Positions 17,424 through 25,637 are shown, numbered from the stretch's first letter. The stretch: 35,038 nt of DNA from an uncultured Clostridia bacterium (GCA_944380675.1 CALWIH010000014.1:1-35038), one strand, 5' to 3'. The notes: generated by a model from the sequence alone, not told the origin. Numbers and translations: made by a program.

Positions 17424-17889
17424 AAGAGAGCCCCTTTCCTTCGGGTCGGTGGAGCAGCGCCCGCCGGCGCTGCTGTGGCGGCATCTTTGCAAAAAGTCAG
17501 GTTTGCGCGGGTAAAGAAGTCCGGTCTGCGCGGCAGCGCGCAGGTCTATTTTTCACACTCCGCGTGCGGTGAGCACGTTCTTGAAACCTCCCTTGGTGGA
17601 AGGGGGCTAAGAACGGCGAATCGTGAGCAGAATTCTTCTGATTTTCCTGCGCGGTAAGAGGGCGGCAACCCTCATCAGACAATTGACCACCGTGTGGTCA
17701 ATTGTAAGCTTCCGTCCCTCGTGGGGGAAGCCAAGGGGCTGCCATCACGCTGCGTGCAGCAGCAAACACCACTGAGCCTCCCAAAAACAAAACGAAGCGA
17801 GTTTTGAACGGCAGACAGTCTGCCGTTCTCCCCTCGCCTCCCCTTGCGCCGCCGAAGACGGGCGGCGGACAGTGCGGCCACAGAGCCGC
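17424..17889. other. 466-bp mreB-mreC gap filled with palindromes
   Basis: No gene is supported here on either strand, and no consensus promoter for mreC is visible. The stretch 17576-17867 is a succession of hairpins (see the repeat entry). The rest (17424-17575) holds only the mreC ribosome-binding site and GC-rich sequence with a GCGCGCTGCCGCGC-like palindrome near 17530. Confidence 0.6.
17576..17867. repeat. cluster of hairpins between mreB and mreC
   Basis: The palindromes are: CGTTCTT/AAGAACG enclosing CCCTT/AAGGG (17576-17615); ACAATTGACCAC/GTGGTCAATTGT (17679-17705, loop CGT); GCTTCC/GGAAGC enclosing CCC/GGG (17708-17731); GCTGC/GCAGC (17749-17760); GAACGGCAGA/TCTGCCGTTC (17806-17828); and CGCCGCC/GGCGGCG (17847-17867). 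The pattern, with conserved-looking flanks such as ACCCTCATCAGAC and GGGGGAAGCCAAGGGG around a variable palindrome, resembles dispersed intergenic repeats of clostridial genomes. That family link is from memory. Confidence 0.65.
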
Positions 17890-18903
17890 TTATCTTCTGT
17901 TGTTCTTATAGTACACGTTCGGCATCGTGACCTCGAGCCGCTTGCCCGTGCCGTCGACGACGCAGTCGAGCGGGCTTTCGGCGACGTGCACCGGCATCCC
18001 CGTCTCGCGCTCGACGAGCTGGTCGAGGCCGCGCAGCAGCGCGCCGCCGCCCGTGAGCATGATGCCGTGGTCGATGATGTCGGCGGAGAGCTCCGGCGGG
18101 GTCTTCTCGAGGGTGCTCTTGATGGCGTCGACAATCACCGCGAGCGGATCGGAGAGCGCCTCGCGCACCTCCTCGGCGGTGATGGTCACGTTCTTCGGCA
18201 GGCCGTCGACGAGGTTTCTGCCCTTGATCTCGACGCTCGTGCCGTTGTTGTCCTCCGTCGGGTACGCGGAGCCGATCGCAATCTTGATCTGCTCGGCGGT
18301 GCGCTCGCCGATGAGGAGGTTGTACTTCTTCTTGACGTAGGAAATGATGGACTCGTCAAACTTGTCGCCCGCGACGCGCACGGACACGGACGTCACGATG
18401 TCGCCGAGGGAGATGACGGCCACCTCCGCCGTGCCGCCGCCGATGTCGACGACCATGGAGCCGGTCGGCTCCGCGACGGGCAGTCCCGCGCCGATCGCCG
18501 CGGCCATCGGCTCCTCGATCAGCTCCACCTGGGAAGCGCCCGCCTGACGCGCGGCGTCCTCCACCGCGCGGCGCTCGACCTCGGTGACGCCCGAGGGGAT
18601 GCACACGACAATGTGGGGCTTCGAGAACATCGTGGAGCGCACAACCTTGCGGATGAAATGCTTGAGCATCGTCGCCGTGATGTCAAAGTCGGCGATGACG
18701 CCGTCCTTGAGCGGGCGGACGGCCACAATAGAGCCCGGCGTACGGCCGATCATGTCCTTCGCCGCCGTGCCGACGGCCAGCACCGTGTCGCTGCGCACGT
18801 CGACCGCCACGACGGACGGCTCGCGCATGACAATGCCCTTGCCCTTCATGAATACCAGCGTGTTCGCGGTGCCGAGGTCAATGCCGATGTCTTTGGAAAA
18901 CAT
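17890..18903 (-). CDS. mreB: rod shape-determining actin MreB
   Basis: This bacterial actin forms membrane-bound filaments that guide side-wall synthesis. The 337-residue protein begins [18 protein letters not shown], with the phosphate-1 loop DLGTANT. It also has ...[17 protein letters not shown] (phosphate 2) near the middle and [16 protein letters not shown] (adenosine motif) near residue 290. Length and sequence match MreB of Firmicutes. GGGGAT lies before the ATG. A consensus promoter sits at 18978-19006, and no terminator separates it from maf, so it is read both from that promoter and by read-through. Confidence 0.97.
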   Translation of the reverse strand: MFSKDIGIDLGTANTLVFMKGKGIVMREPSVVAVDVRSDTVLAVGTAAKDMIGRTPGSIVAVRPLKDGVIADFDITATMLKHFIRKVVRSTMFSKPHIVVCIPSGVTEVERRAVEDAARQAGASQVELIEEPMAAAIGAGLPVAEPTGSMVVDIGGGTAEVAVISLGDIVTSVSVRVAGDKFDESIISYVKKKYNLLIGERTAEQIKIAIGSAYPTEDNNGTSVEIKGRNLVDGLPKNVTITAEEVREALSDPLAVIVDAIKSTLEKTPPELSADIIDHGIMLTGGGALLRGLDQLVERETGMPVHVAESPLDCVVDGTGKRLEVTMPNVYYKNNRR

Positions 18904-18977
18904 GAGTATATCCCCTTTCCGAGCCGCCTCCCGGCGCCCGTCCCTTCAAATTGACATAACTATAGCTTTACACGGTT

Positions 18978-19006
18978 ATTATACCCTGTCGCGGAAAAAA
19001 TCACAA
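18978..19006 (-). promoter_or_regulatory. sigma-A promoter of mreB
   Basis: TTGTGA (19001-19006) and a perfect TATAAT (18978-18983) on the minus strand, 17 bp apart, are followed by a leader of about 70 nt. Confidence 0.8.
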
Positions 19007-19022
19007 GAAAGAAAATGTTAAA

Positions 19023-19637
19023 TTAAAGGCGCGCTTCCGGCGAAGGATTCGGGGATTCTGCCGATTCGAGCACCGTGCGCAGCACGCGGTCGACGCGCGC
19101 GAGCGGCAGGCCGACGACGGTGCAGTAATCCCCGGCGATGCGCCGCACGAGGAGCGCCCCCTTCCCCTGAATCCCGTACGCGCCCGCCTTGTCCATCGGC
19201 TCGCCCGTGCGGACGTAGCGGTCGATCTCCGCGGCGGAGAGCGGGTAAAACTCCACCTGCGTCGACTCCACGCCGCAGACGCGCTTCTCCCCCGCGAGGA
19301 CGCAGAAGCCTGTGTGCACCGCGTGGCGCTTTCCCGAGAGCGCGGCGAGCATCCGCCGGGCGTCGTTCTCGTCCTTCGGCTTGCCGAGAATCTGCCCGCC
19401 GAGGTCGACGACGGTGTCCGCCGCGAGGATCACGTCCCCCGGCGCGCGGCGCGCGAGGAATTCCGGCAGACGCGCGGCGGCGTCCGCCTTCCGCCCGGCG
19501 AGCAGCGCGGCGGCGTCGCGCGGGACGACGCCCGCCGGAACGGTCTCGTCCGCGTCCGCCGGCATCACGGCGAAGGAATAGCCCGCCAGCGCGAGCAGCT
19601 CCCGCCGTCTCGGCGAGGCGGAGGCGAGGTACAGCAT
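19023..19637 (-). CDS. maf: Maf-like nucleotide pyrophosphatase
   Basis: Maf proteins hydrolyse non-canonical or excess nucleoside triphosphates (dTTP/UTP type) and affect septum formation. The 204-residue product starts MLYLASASPRRRELL, the family signature, and has ILAADTVVDLGGQILGKP in the middle and DKAGAYGIQGKGALLV further on. The start at 19637 matches the family N-terminus and has AAGGGGG upstream; the longer open frame is not real. It sits between the DUF4321 gene (14 bp) and the mreB promoter, the classic maf-mre arrangement. A radC gene often found here is absent. Confidence 0.95.
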   Translation of the reverse strand: MLYLASASPRRRELLALAGYSFAVMPADADETVPAGVVPRDAAALLAGRKADAAARLPEFLARRAPGDVILAADTVVDLGGQILGKPKDENDARRMLAALSGKRHAVHTGFCVLAGEKRVCGVESTQVEFYPLSAAEIDRYVRTGEPMDKAGAYGIQGKGALLVRRIAGDYCTVVGLPLARVDRVLRTVLESAESPNPSPEARL

Positions 19638-19651
19638 ACGTCCCGCCCCCT

Positions 19652-19918
19652 TCAGTCCTTGATATGGATCCGGCTGTATGCGAGGATCGCGATGAGCAGC
19701 AGAATCGCCTGCGCGACGTTCAGGCTGATCTGCAGGCCGAACGTCACCGTCACGACGGCGAGATCGAGCGTCGCCGGGGCAAGGCCGAACTGCGCCGAAA
19801 GCCCGAGCCACGACAGAAAGCTGACGCCCGCCGTCACGTTCCCGATGACCTTCCCGAGCACAATGGCCAAAAGCAGCAGAATGATGAGCAGCAGCGTGCG
19901 GATGATGGTTTTCTTCAA
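19652..19918 (-). CDS. DUF4321-type small membrane protein
   Basis: The 88-residue protein has a hydrophobic helix near the N-terminus (about 5-24, TIIRTLLLIILLLLAIVLGK) and another near the C-terminus (about 55-80), with a short segment outside between them. Small proteins of this kind, named DUF4321, are found next to maf and mre genes in Firmicutes; their role is unknown. The start is a TTG at 19918 inside TTGA, which overlaps the dut stop by 4 nt. AAGGAGG stands 7 nt upstream, which decides the start. The much longer frame to 20071 is the reverse shadow of dut. Confidence 0.8.
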   Translation of the reverse strand: MKKTIIRTLLLIILLLLAIVLGKVIGNVTAGVSFLSWLGLSAQFGLAPATLDLAVVTVTFGLQISLNVAQAILLLIAILAYSRIHIKD

Positions 19919-20379
19919 CGTTCTTCCTCCTTCACGGCCATGGAGCCGGTCGAGCCGAAGCCGCCCGCGCCGCGCGCCGTGTCCCCGAGGGACACGGCCT
20001 CCGCGGCGGCCAGACCGGCCAGCGGCACCGTCACGAGCTGCGCGAGGCGCTCGCCGTTCTCCACAATGCACGGCTCGTTGGTGAAATTATAGACCCCGAT
20101 GCGGATTTCGCCGCGGTAATCGCTGTCGATGACGCCCACGCCGTTCGTGAGCATCAGCCCGCGCTTGAGGCCGAGGCTGCTCCTCGCAAAGAGCAGGGCG
20201 GCGACCTCAGGCCCCGGCAGCTCGATGGCGATCCCCGTCGGGATGAGCGCCCTGCCGCCGGACGGGATCGCGAGCGGCGCGTCAAGGCAGGCGCTCAGGT
20301 CAAGCCCCGCCGCGCCCTCTGTCGCCCGCACGGGCAGGACGGCGTTCTCGCGCAGGCGTTTGATTTTCAGTTCGTCCAT
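19915..20379 (-). CDS. dut: deoxyuridine triphosphatase (dUTPase)
   Basis: Dut hydrolyses dUTP to dUMP, which keeps uracil out of DNA and feeds thymidylate synthesis. The 154-residue protein holds the five trimeric-dUTPase motifs: AGLDLSA (24-30), ARSSLGLKRG (motif 2), GVIDSDYRGEIRI (82-94), RLAQLV, and the C-terminal GAGGFGSTG. Motif 2 reads ARSSL rather than the more usual PRSGL or SRSSL, a mild change. The start at 20379 is supported by GAAAGGA upstream and by length. It lies 14 bp after the U32 gene and overlaps the DUF4321 start. Confidence 0.95.
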   Translation of the reverse strand: MDELKIKRLRENAVLPVRATEGAAGLDLSACLDAPLAIPSGGRALIPTGIAIELPGPEVAALLFARSSLGLKRGLMLTNGVGVIDSDYRGEIRIGVYNFTNEPCIVENGERLAQLVTVPLAGLAAAEAVSLGDTARGAGGFGSTGSMAVKEEER

Positions 20380-20393
20380 GGAAACCGTTCCTT

Positions 20394-22466
20394 TCATTCC
20401 ATTCCGCGGTACGCGAGGCCGCGCGTCCACTCGCCCGAGGGAGCCTCCCCCGCGAACAGGCGCTTGAGGACGCCGCCCCACGTCTCCTCCGGCTCTGTGG
20501 TGAACCGCGCCGTGCCGAAATCGGCGAAGCGCAGCTCCGCGGGGCGGTCGCACAGCTCGAGCGGGACGCTGTTGAGCACCTCGCTGCACGCGCCCATGCA
20601 CTGCACGGGAAATTGTACGCCGCGCCGGTCGGTCAGGACGGGGATGCGCCCCGTCTTCTTGCAGCGGAGGCAGCCCTTCGGCCCGTTCGCGGCGGGACAC
20701 GCGCGCGTGAGCATCAGCGGCAGCCGTCCGTAGACGAGAATGCCGCGCGGCAGCGCTCCGCCGAGGCGCGCCGCCTGCGCGAGCGTCAGCTCGAAGCTCA
20801 GCTCCGTGTCGGCGAGGCCGAAGCGCTCGTAAAACGCGAGGGCGGCGGTGTTGGTGACGTTGAGCGAAAAGCCGCCGTGCACCGTCATGCCCGCTTCGCG
20901 CGCGAGCCGCGCCGCGCCGAGGTTGCCCGCCCAGCAGCGGGAAACGCCCGCCTCCCGCGCGAGGGCGAGGCGGCGCTTCGCCTCCTCCTCAAGGCCGAAG
21001 AGGCCGCGCGGCAGCTCCAGAGCGAGCGGGAAGCCGTCCGAAAGGAGCGTTTGCAGCGTCTCGGGCGGCGTGTCCCACGGGACGAAGCACAGCGCGCACC
21101 GCTTCGCCTCCGGCGGCAGCTTTGCCGACGGGAAGCGCGCCCGCAGCGGCAGCGCCCCCTCCCGCGCGGGATGCGGCGGCGCGTCAAAGGGCACGTCGGA
21201 AAACGGGATGGCCGGCCTTTCCGCCCGCCGGGCGAGAAGGCTGTCGAGCGCCTCGCGGCGCAGGCGGTTGAGCGCCGAGACGGGGAAGGAAAGCCCGTCC
21301 CCTATCCGGCACGAGACGCTTTCCGCGAAAAACGGCGTCCCGCCCGTCTTTCGGAGCTGAGAGGCGCAGCGCTCCGGGTCGGCGGGGCGGGTGCGCGCGG
21401 GCTCGGGCTCGTCCCCCAAAGACGACGCGGAAAAGCCCTCCGCGTCCGTCACCGAGAGGGTCAGCGGCTCCCCGGCGCGGGCGGCGCGCGTCATGGAGCC
21501 GGGGCCGCGCGGGTACGCGCCGCGCGTGAGGGCGTGCAGCTCACCGAACACGGCTCCCGTCGCGGCGGCGGCGTCCTCCTCGCGGCGCGTGCCGAACATC
21601 GGGCGCGTCGCGCCGCGGGCGGGGCCGTCGAAGAAGCCTGTCGTGAAGCCGGAGCGCGAGAAGACGGCCTCAAGGTTTTCGAGCAGCCGCGGCGGGACCG
21701 TTTCGCCGTCGGCGGCGCGGCGGCACGCGGAGACGGCGGCGGCGACGTACTCCGGGCGCTTCATGCGCCCCTCGATTTTCGCGCTCACGACCCCCGCGTC
21801 CGCGAGCTCGTCCATCCGCGTGACGAGCGAGAGATCGCGAAGGCTCAGGTCATGGCCCGTGCCGCCCTCGCACGAAAACGGCAGGCGGCACGTCTGGGCG
21901 CACATCCCGCGGTTGCCGCTGCGCGAGCCGAGCATCGAGCTGAAATAGCACTGCCCCGAGACGGACATACAAAGCGCCCCGTGGACGAAGCTCTCGAGCT
22001 CGATGGAGACCGCGCCGCGCACCGCGCGGATCTCCTCCCTCGTCATTTCCCGGGAAAGCACGGCGCGCGTCATCCCGGCCTCCTCGGCGGCGGCGGCTCC
22101 CTGCGGCGTGTGCAGGCTCATCTGCGTCGAGGCGTGCAGCGGCAGGTCGGGCGCGCACGCGCGCAGGCGCAGCAACAGGCCCGTATCCTGCACGAGGACG
22201 GCGTCCACGGGCAGGGTGCAGGCAAAGCGGACGAACTCGACGGCGCGGGGCAGCTCGTCGTCGCGCAAAAGCGTGTTCACGGCGAGGTGGACGCGCACGC
22301 CGCGCGCGTGGCAGTACCGCACGGCCTCGCGCAGCGCGCCGTCGTCAAAATTATGGGCAAAGGCGCGCGCGGAGAAGGCCCCGCCGCCGAGGTAGACGGC
22401 GTCCGCCCCGGCGCGCACGGCGGCCTGTAAGCTTTCCGGCGAGCCCGCCGGCGCGAGAATTTCCAT
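20394..22466 (-). CDS. U32 family protein, RlhA-like
   Basis: The 690-residue protein opens MEILAPAGSPESLQAAVRAGADAVYLGG, the U32 signature. It includes ELESFVHGALCMSVSGQCYFSS with the clustered cysteines (C-x7-C ... C-x3-C in GMCAQTCR) thought to hold an Fe-S cluster. A long C-terminal region (about 320-690) corresponds to the extended U32 type. Family members of this architecture include RlhA, which hydroxylates a cytidine of 23S rRNA; others are called collagenase-like peptidases. RNA modification is the more likely role, but the exact substrate cannot be told from sequence. It starts 3 bp after the zapA stop. Confidence 0.85.
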   Translation of the reverse strand: MEILAPAGSPESLQAAVRAGADAVYLGGGAFSARAFAHNFDDGALREAVRYCHARGVRVHLAVNTLLRDDELPRAVEFVRFACTLPVDAVLVQDTGLLLRLRACAPDLPLHASTQMSLHTPQGAAAAEEAGMTRAVLSREMTREEIRAVRGAVSIELESFVHGALCMSVSGQCYFSSMLGSRSGNRGMCAQTCRLPFSCEGGTGHDLSLRDLSLVTRMDELADAGVVSAKIEGRMKRPEYVAAAVSACRRAADGETVPPRLLENLEAVFSRSGFTTGFFDGPARGATRPMFGTRREEDAAAATGAVFGELHALTRGAYPRGPGSMTRAARAGEPLTLSVTDAEGFSASSLGDEPEPARTRPADPERCASQLRKTGGTPFFAESVSCRIGDGLSFPVSALNRLRREALDSLLARRAERPAIPFSDVPFDAPPHPAREGALPLRARFPSAKLPPEAKRCALCFVPWDTPPETLQTLLSDGFPLALELPRGLFGLEEEAKRRLALAREAGVSRCWAGNLGAARLAREAGMTVHGGFSLNVTNTAALAFYERFGLADTELSFELTLAQAARLGGALPRGILVYGRLPLMLTRACPAANGPKGCLRCKKTGRIPVLTDRRGVQFPVQCMGACSEVLNSVPLELCDRPAELRFADFGTARFTTEPEETWGGVLKRLFAGEAPSGEWTRGLAYRGME

Positions 22467-22469
22467 CGC

Positions 22470-23018
22470 TTACTCCTCGCCCGTCTTCTTCTCGAAGAAG
22501 GAGATGAAGCCCTTCTCCGCGTCGGGATCGGGCTGCGTCACCGTCGGGAGGGCGGAGAGCGCCTCCTGCGCGGCCTGACGGGCGGCGGCGCGCTCCTGAC
22601 GCGTCATGCGCTGCGGCGCGGCGGGCTCGGCGGGTACGGCGGACTGCGGCGCGGCCTGCTCGTCCTGCCGGTCGGAGGCGAGGCGGGCGCGCAGCGTCTG
22701 CAGCTCGCGGCTGAGGCGATCGATCTCGCGGCGCGCCTCGTCGGCCTCCATTCTGGCGCGGGAGGCGTCCTCGACGTAGCTCTTGATCTGCCCGCGCAGG
22801 TTGTCCGCGGACGCCTGCGCCTTGCGCGCGTCGTCGCAGAAGCGCAGCGCCGCGAAGACCGCCGCCTCCACGACGGAGACGCGGTCGTTCTGCTTGCGCA
22901 GGAGCGACACCGTCCGCTCGACCTCGTCGCCGATCGAGCGGATGTATTCCTCGCTGTCGTCCGACGACACGAAGCACTCCACGCCGCCGATCTCCAGACG
23001 TATCCTGTTTTTAGTCAA
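22470..23018 (-). CDS. zapA: cell division protein ZapA
   Basis: ZapA bundles FtsZ filaments at the division site. Residues 1-95 match the family (RIRLEIGGVECFVSSDDSEEYIRSIGDEV..., VEAAVFAALRFCDDARKAQ). A coiled coil follows to about 130. The protein is 182 residues, longer than the usual 80-110, because of an Ala/Gln-rich linker and a C-terminal piece (FISFFEKKTGEE). The start is TTG at 23018; AAAGGGTG lies about 7 nt upstream and no ATG fits. It heads the U32-dut-DUF4321-maf operon. An extended -10 promoter lies at 23082-23087. Confidence 0.88.
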   Translation of the reverse strand: MTKNRIRLEIGGVECFVSSDDSEEYIRSIGDEVERTVSLLRKQNDRVSVVEAAVFAALRFCDDARKAQASADNLRGQIKSYVEDASRARMEADEARREIDRLSRELQTLRARLASDRQDEQAAPQSAVPAEPAAPQRMTRQERAAARQAAQEALSALPTVTQPDPDAEKGFISFFEKKTGEE

Positions 23019-23081
23019 AGCCAGTCACCCTTTCCGGTAGAAAAACCGTCTTATGCAGAGGAAAGACGTTCGTTTCCTTTT

Positions 23082-23087
23082 ATCATA
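23082..23087 (-). promoter_or_regulatory. extended -10 of the zapA operon
   Basis: The minus strand reads TGATATGAT, a TGn-extended -10 (TATGAT), 64 nt upstream of the TTG start. The -35 candidate TTTTGC at 17 bp is weak. Confidence 0.55.
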
Positions 23088-23182
23088 TCACGAAAAGGGA
23101 CGGAGCAAAAGTGGTAATTTGTTTTTTGGACGCGCGGCGGCCGGTTCGCCGGAGCGGCGCGGCCGCGTTCCGCAATAGGAAC

Positions 23183-23289
23183 CCACCAGCAAAGCTGGTG
23201 GTCAGACTGTCGAAGAACCCCTGTTTTCATTGAGCGAAAACAGGGGTTCTTCGACAGTCTGAGGAGCGCCGCGGACTTGCGGCGCTCCT
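23183..23289. repeat. three successive perfect hairpins downstream of trxA
   Basis: Hairpin 1 pairs CCACCAGC with GCTGGTGG (23183-23201). Hairpin 2 has 27-bp perfect arms, 23202-23228 with 23236-23262, around a 7-nt loop. Hairpin 3 pairs AGGAGCGCCGC with GCGGCGCTCCT (23262-23289). They start 17 nt past the trxA stop and probably end its transcript, although no T-run follows on the minus strand. They also shield the zapA promoter. Confidence 0.75.
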
Positions 23290-23306
23290 GCTTCGTTTTG
23301 ACTCGC

Positions 23307-23618
23307 TCAGCGGAGCATGGCGAGGATGGCGTCCTTCGGCCTCGCGCCGACGGAGGAGGTCTTCACCTTCCCGTTTTCGAGGACGAGAAGCGTCGGGATG
23401 CTCATCACGCCGAACTGCGCGGCGAGCTCCGGCTGTTCGTCGACGTTCACCTTCCCGACCTTGTAGGAGCCGTCGGACTCCCCGGCGATCTGGTCGACGA
23501 TCGGCGACACCATGCGGCACGGCCCGCACCACGGAGCCCAGAAATCCACCAGCACCGGCACGGAGGACCGGAGCGCCTCAGCCTCAAAATTTTCCTTCGT
23601 CAAAGTAAGTAAGCTCAT
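23307..23618 (-). CDS. trxA: thioredoxin
   Basis: This small cytoplasmic dithiol oxidoreductase keeps protein thiols reduced. The 103-residue protein has the active site WCGPC at residues 30-34 inside VDFWAPWCGPCRM, the cis-proline stretch SIPTLLVL and full family length. The start at 23618 has AAAGGAGAG upstream. The gene is flanked by hairpins downstream and by about 230 bp upstream that carry no other gene, only a weak TATACT -10 near 23792 and small inverted repeats. No thioredoxin reductase gene is in the window. Confidence 0.95.
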   Translation of the reverse strand: MSLLTLTKENFEAEALRSSVPVLVDFWAPWCGPCRMVSPIVDQIAGESDGSYKVGKVNVDEQPELAAQFGVMSIPTLLVLENGKVKTSSVGARPKDAILAMLR

Positions 23619-23848
23619 AAATCGAACTCTCCTTTCAAATTCATCGCGCTTGCGTGCGTGTTGTTTTGGTTGTACCGTTGTAAGAAACCATGCCGTGAGG
23701 CATATCTTTCTTTTCGTTACGCGATTGCCGGAAACCACGTCATGGAGACTGTTGTCAGAACCCCTGCGGTAAGGATGGTTTCTGACCATAGTATATCTCC
23801 CGGGCCGGATTTCTTCCGTGACACAGTCACAAAAAATCCTTTTGCTCC

Positions 23849-25363
23849 TCACAGGGAGAAAAGCCCGGCCTCCCCGCCCTCGGCCCTCACGTCCCCGGCG
23901 AGGACGGGCGAGACGTTCTCCATGGCGGCGTACACCGCGCCGTTTGCCGCGTACAGCTCGAAGACGGCGCAGTCCGCCGTCAGGAGGAAGTCGGCGGGCG
24001 CGTCCTTCGGGAGGGAAAACGCCGCGGGGGGAAGCTCCCCCTCGCCCGCGAGCTCGCCCGTCCCGGTCGCGGGATCGAGCGTCAGCCGGCCTCCGGGGAA
24101 GGTGAAGACGGCCCTCCCGCTTCCGGCGGGCAGCGTGCCGCGCAGCGCCCACGGCGACGCGGGCGCGCGGCTTCCCCCGATCGGGCGCAGCGCGCCGAGC
24201 AGCTCGCGGCACGGGCGCACGCGCACGGCCCAGCCCTCCGCGTCCCGCGCGAGAGCAAGCTCGGCGGGCACGGCCATCACGCCCGTGTAATGCCGCCCGG
24301 CGTTCGGCAGGCGCAGCCACGCCACGGAGAGGACGCGCCCTGCCTCGTTCGCGGCGGTCTGCGCCGCGTACGGGACTTTGTTCGCGTACGCGCGCCGCAT
24401 GGGCTGCTCCGGGGTAAAGCGGAAGCCGTCGAACGAGCCGGCGAAGTAATAGCCGTCCGCCGCCCAGAAGATCCACTTTTCCGTTCCGTCCTCCGCCGTG
24501 AGCCGGAACAGATCGGGGCATTCCCAGAGCTCGGGGAGCGTCAGCTGCTGCGTCTGCTCCCAATGGACGAGATCGGGCGAGCGGAAGACGCCGAAGTCGT
24601 TTCCGGACAGATACAGCGCCATGACGTACGCGCCGGACTCCTCGTGATAAAACACCTTCGGGTCGCGGTTGCCCTCCGCGAGGTTCGGCAGCAGCAGGCC
24701 GGGGCGCTTCTCGAGCGTGCGCCCGCCGTCGCGGCTGACGGCGAGGCGCTGCGTGAAGACGCCGTCGCGCGACCACGGCGCGTCCGTGCCGCCGGCGCTC
24801 GTGTAATAGCAGAGCAGCGCGCCGGGGCCGTACCCGGCGTCCCCTTTGCCGTCGCGGAAGCCGCCGCCGGAGAACACCGTCCCCAGCTCGTCGGGGAAAA
24901 GCACAATGTCGCCCGTCTCCCAGTGCAGGAGATCGCGGCTTCTCGCGGAGCCCCAGTGCATCGGCCCCCACTCGAGGCCGAACGGGTGGAACTGATAACA
25001 CATCTGCAGCGAGCCGTCCGCGAGGCGCACAAGGCCGTTCGGATCGTTCATCCAGCCGTTCTCCGGCGCGTAGTGCAGGAGCGGCCTGTCCGGCGCGGCG
25101 GGGGGACGCTCGTTCCCCTGCGCGACGGCGGCAAGCGCTTCGTCGGGCACGGGACCGCACAAAAGCAGCGTCTCGCCCCGGTGCTTTTTGACCGGGAACG
25201 GGACAACCCAGTCGGCCTCCCCGGCACAGGCAGCGAGCGGCACCTCGAGCTCGTAGAGCTTGTGCTCGCGATCCGAGGCCGGAAACAGCGTCAGCAGACG
25301 GCGCGGCGCGCCGTTTTTGACGGGAATCAGCAGATAGTCGGCGGAGATGGAAAGGGAAAGCAT
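23849..25363 (-). CDS. intracellular glycoside hydrolase family 32 enzyme
   Basis: GH32 enzymes cleave terminal beta-fructosyl residues from sucrose, sucrose-6-phosphate or fructans. The 504-residue protein shows the nucleophile Asp107 in GWMNDPNG, the transition-state stabiliser Asp234 in GNRDPK and the acid/base Glu281 in WECPDLF. A C-terminal beta-sandwich follows. No signal peptide is present, so it acts in the cytoplasm. The first 95 residues before the five-blade propeller form an extra N-terminal domain not found in minimal invertases. No transporter, fructokinase or regulator gene lies next to it, so the natural substrate is open. AAGGAGG precedes the ATG by 8 nt. Confidence 0.9.
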   Translation of the reverse strand: MLSLSISADYLLIPVKNGAPRRLLTLFPASDREHKLYELEVPLAACAGEADWVVPFPVKKHRGETLLLCGPVPDEALAAVAQGNERPPAAPDRPLLHYAPENGWMNDPNGLVRLADGSLQMCYQFHPFGLEWGPMHWGSARSRDLLHWETGDIVLFPDELGTVFSGGGFRDGKGDAGYGPGALLCYYTSAGGTDAPWSRDGVFTQRLAVSRDGGRTLEKRPGLLLPNLAEGNRDPKVFYHEESGAYVMALYLSGNDFGVFRSPDLVHWEQTQQLTLPELWECPDLFRLTAEDGTEKWIFWAADGYYFAGSFDGFRFTPEQPMRRAYANKVPYAAQTAANEAGRVLSVAWLRLPNAGRHYTGVMAVPAELALARDAEGWAVRVRPCRELLGALRPIGGSRAPASPWALRGTLPAGSGRAVFTFPGGRLTLDPATGTGELAGEGELPPAAFSLPKDAPADFLLTADCAVFELYAANGAVYAAMENVSPVLAGDVRAEGGEAGLFSL

Positions 25364-25372
25364 GAAAATTCC

Positions 25373-25396
25373 TCCTTGTCCCCCGAGAGAGGGGAC
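25373..25396 (-). promoter_or_regulatory. GC hairpin in the GH32 leader
   Basis: The minus-strand transcript can pair GTCCCC with GGGGAC around a short CT-rich loop just before the GH32 ribosome-binding site. It might affect translation or RNA stability. No known operator is recognised. Confidence 0.35.
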
Positions 25397-25408
25397 CCCT
25401 CGGTTTCC

Positions 25409-25437
25409 AGTATACCAGCCGCGCGCCGCCGCGTCAA
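25409..25437 (-). promoter_or_regulatory. strong sigma-A promoter of the GH32 gene
   Basis: The minus strand has TTGACG (25432-25437), 17 bp, and TATACT (25409-25414) preceded by TGG, so it is also an extended -10. It is back to back with the Na/Pi promoter. Confidence 0.8.
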
Positions 25438-25458
25438 TCGATCGCGGCGGGGGAAAAA

Positions 25459-25497
25459 TGTCAAACAGACGAAAAGCTTTTGTAAAGTTCTCGTAAA
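25459..25497 (+). promoter_or_regulatory. Pho-box-like 11-bp direct repeats
   Basis: Four hexamers stand exactly 11 bp apart: TGTCAA (25459), CGAAAA (25470), TGTAAA (25481) and CGTAAA (25492). The next step of 11 lands on the -35 TTGACG at 25503. Direct repeats with 11-bp period just upstream of a promoter are the known layout for PhoB/PhoP operators, and the gene controlled is a phosphate transporter. The match is by pattern, not by search. Confidence 0.55.
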
Positions 25498-25502
25498 GAG
25501 CG

Positions 25503-25532
25503 TTGACGCTTCCCCCTCTTTTTCGATATACT
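25503..25532 (+). promoter_or_regulatory. sigma-A promoter of the Na/Pi cotransporter gene
   Basis: TTGACG (25503-25508) and TATACT (25527-25532) are separated by 18 bp; the leader is about 100 nt. Confidence 0.75.
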
Positions 25533-25637
25533 ATATTTGTACGGTCATAATTTGGAAAAGATTTCGCAAAAATTCGGAAAAAAACGGACGTTCGCCGCGC
25601 GGGGGACGCGGCAAAAAGATGACGGAGGGAAAACAGC

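Noticed and set aside
20613-22430. A 605-codon open frame opposite the U32 gene
   Set aside because: Same cause: antisense shadow with Arg/Ala-rich low-complexity product.
23818-23830. GTGAC-ACA-GTCAC palindrome as a CRP/FNR or Rex operator
   Set aside because: It lies 18 nt past the GH32 stop, at the 3' side of that gene and far from a good promoter. The half-site spacing does not fit those regulators.
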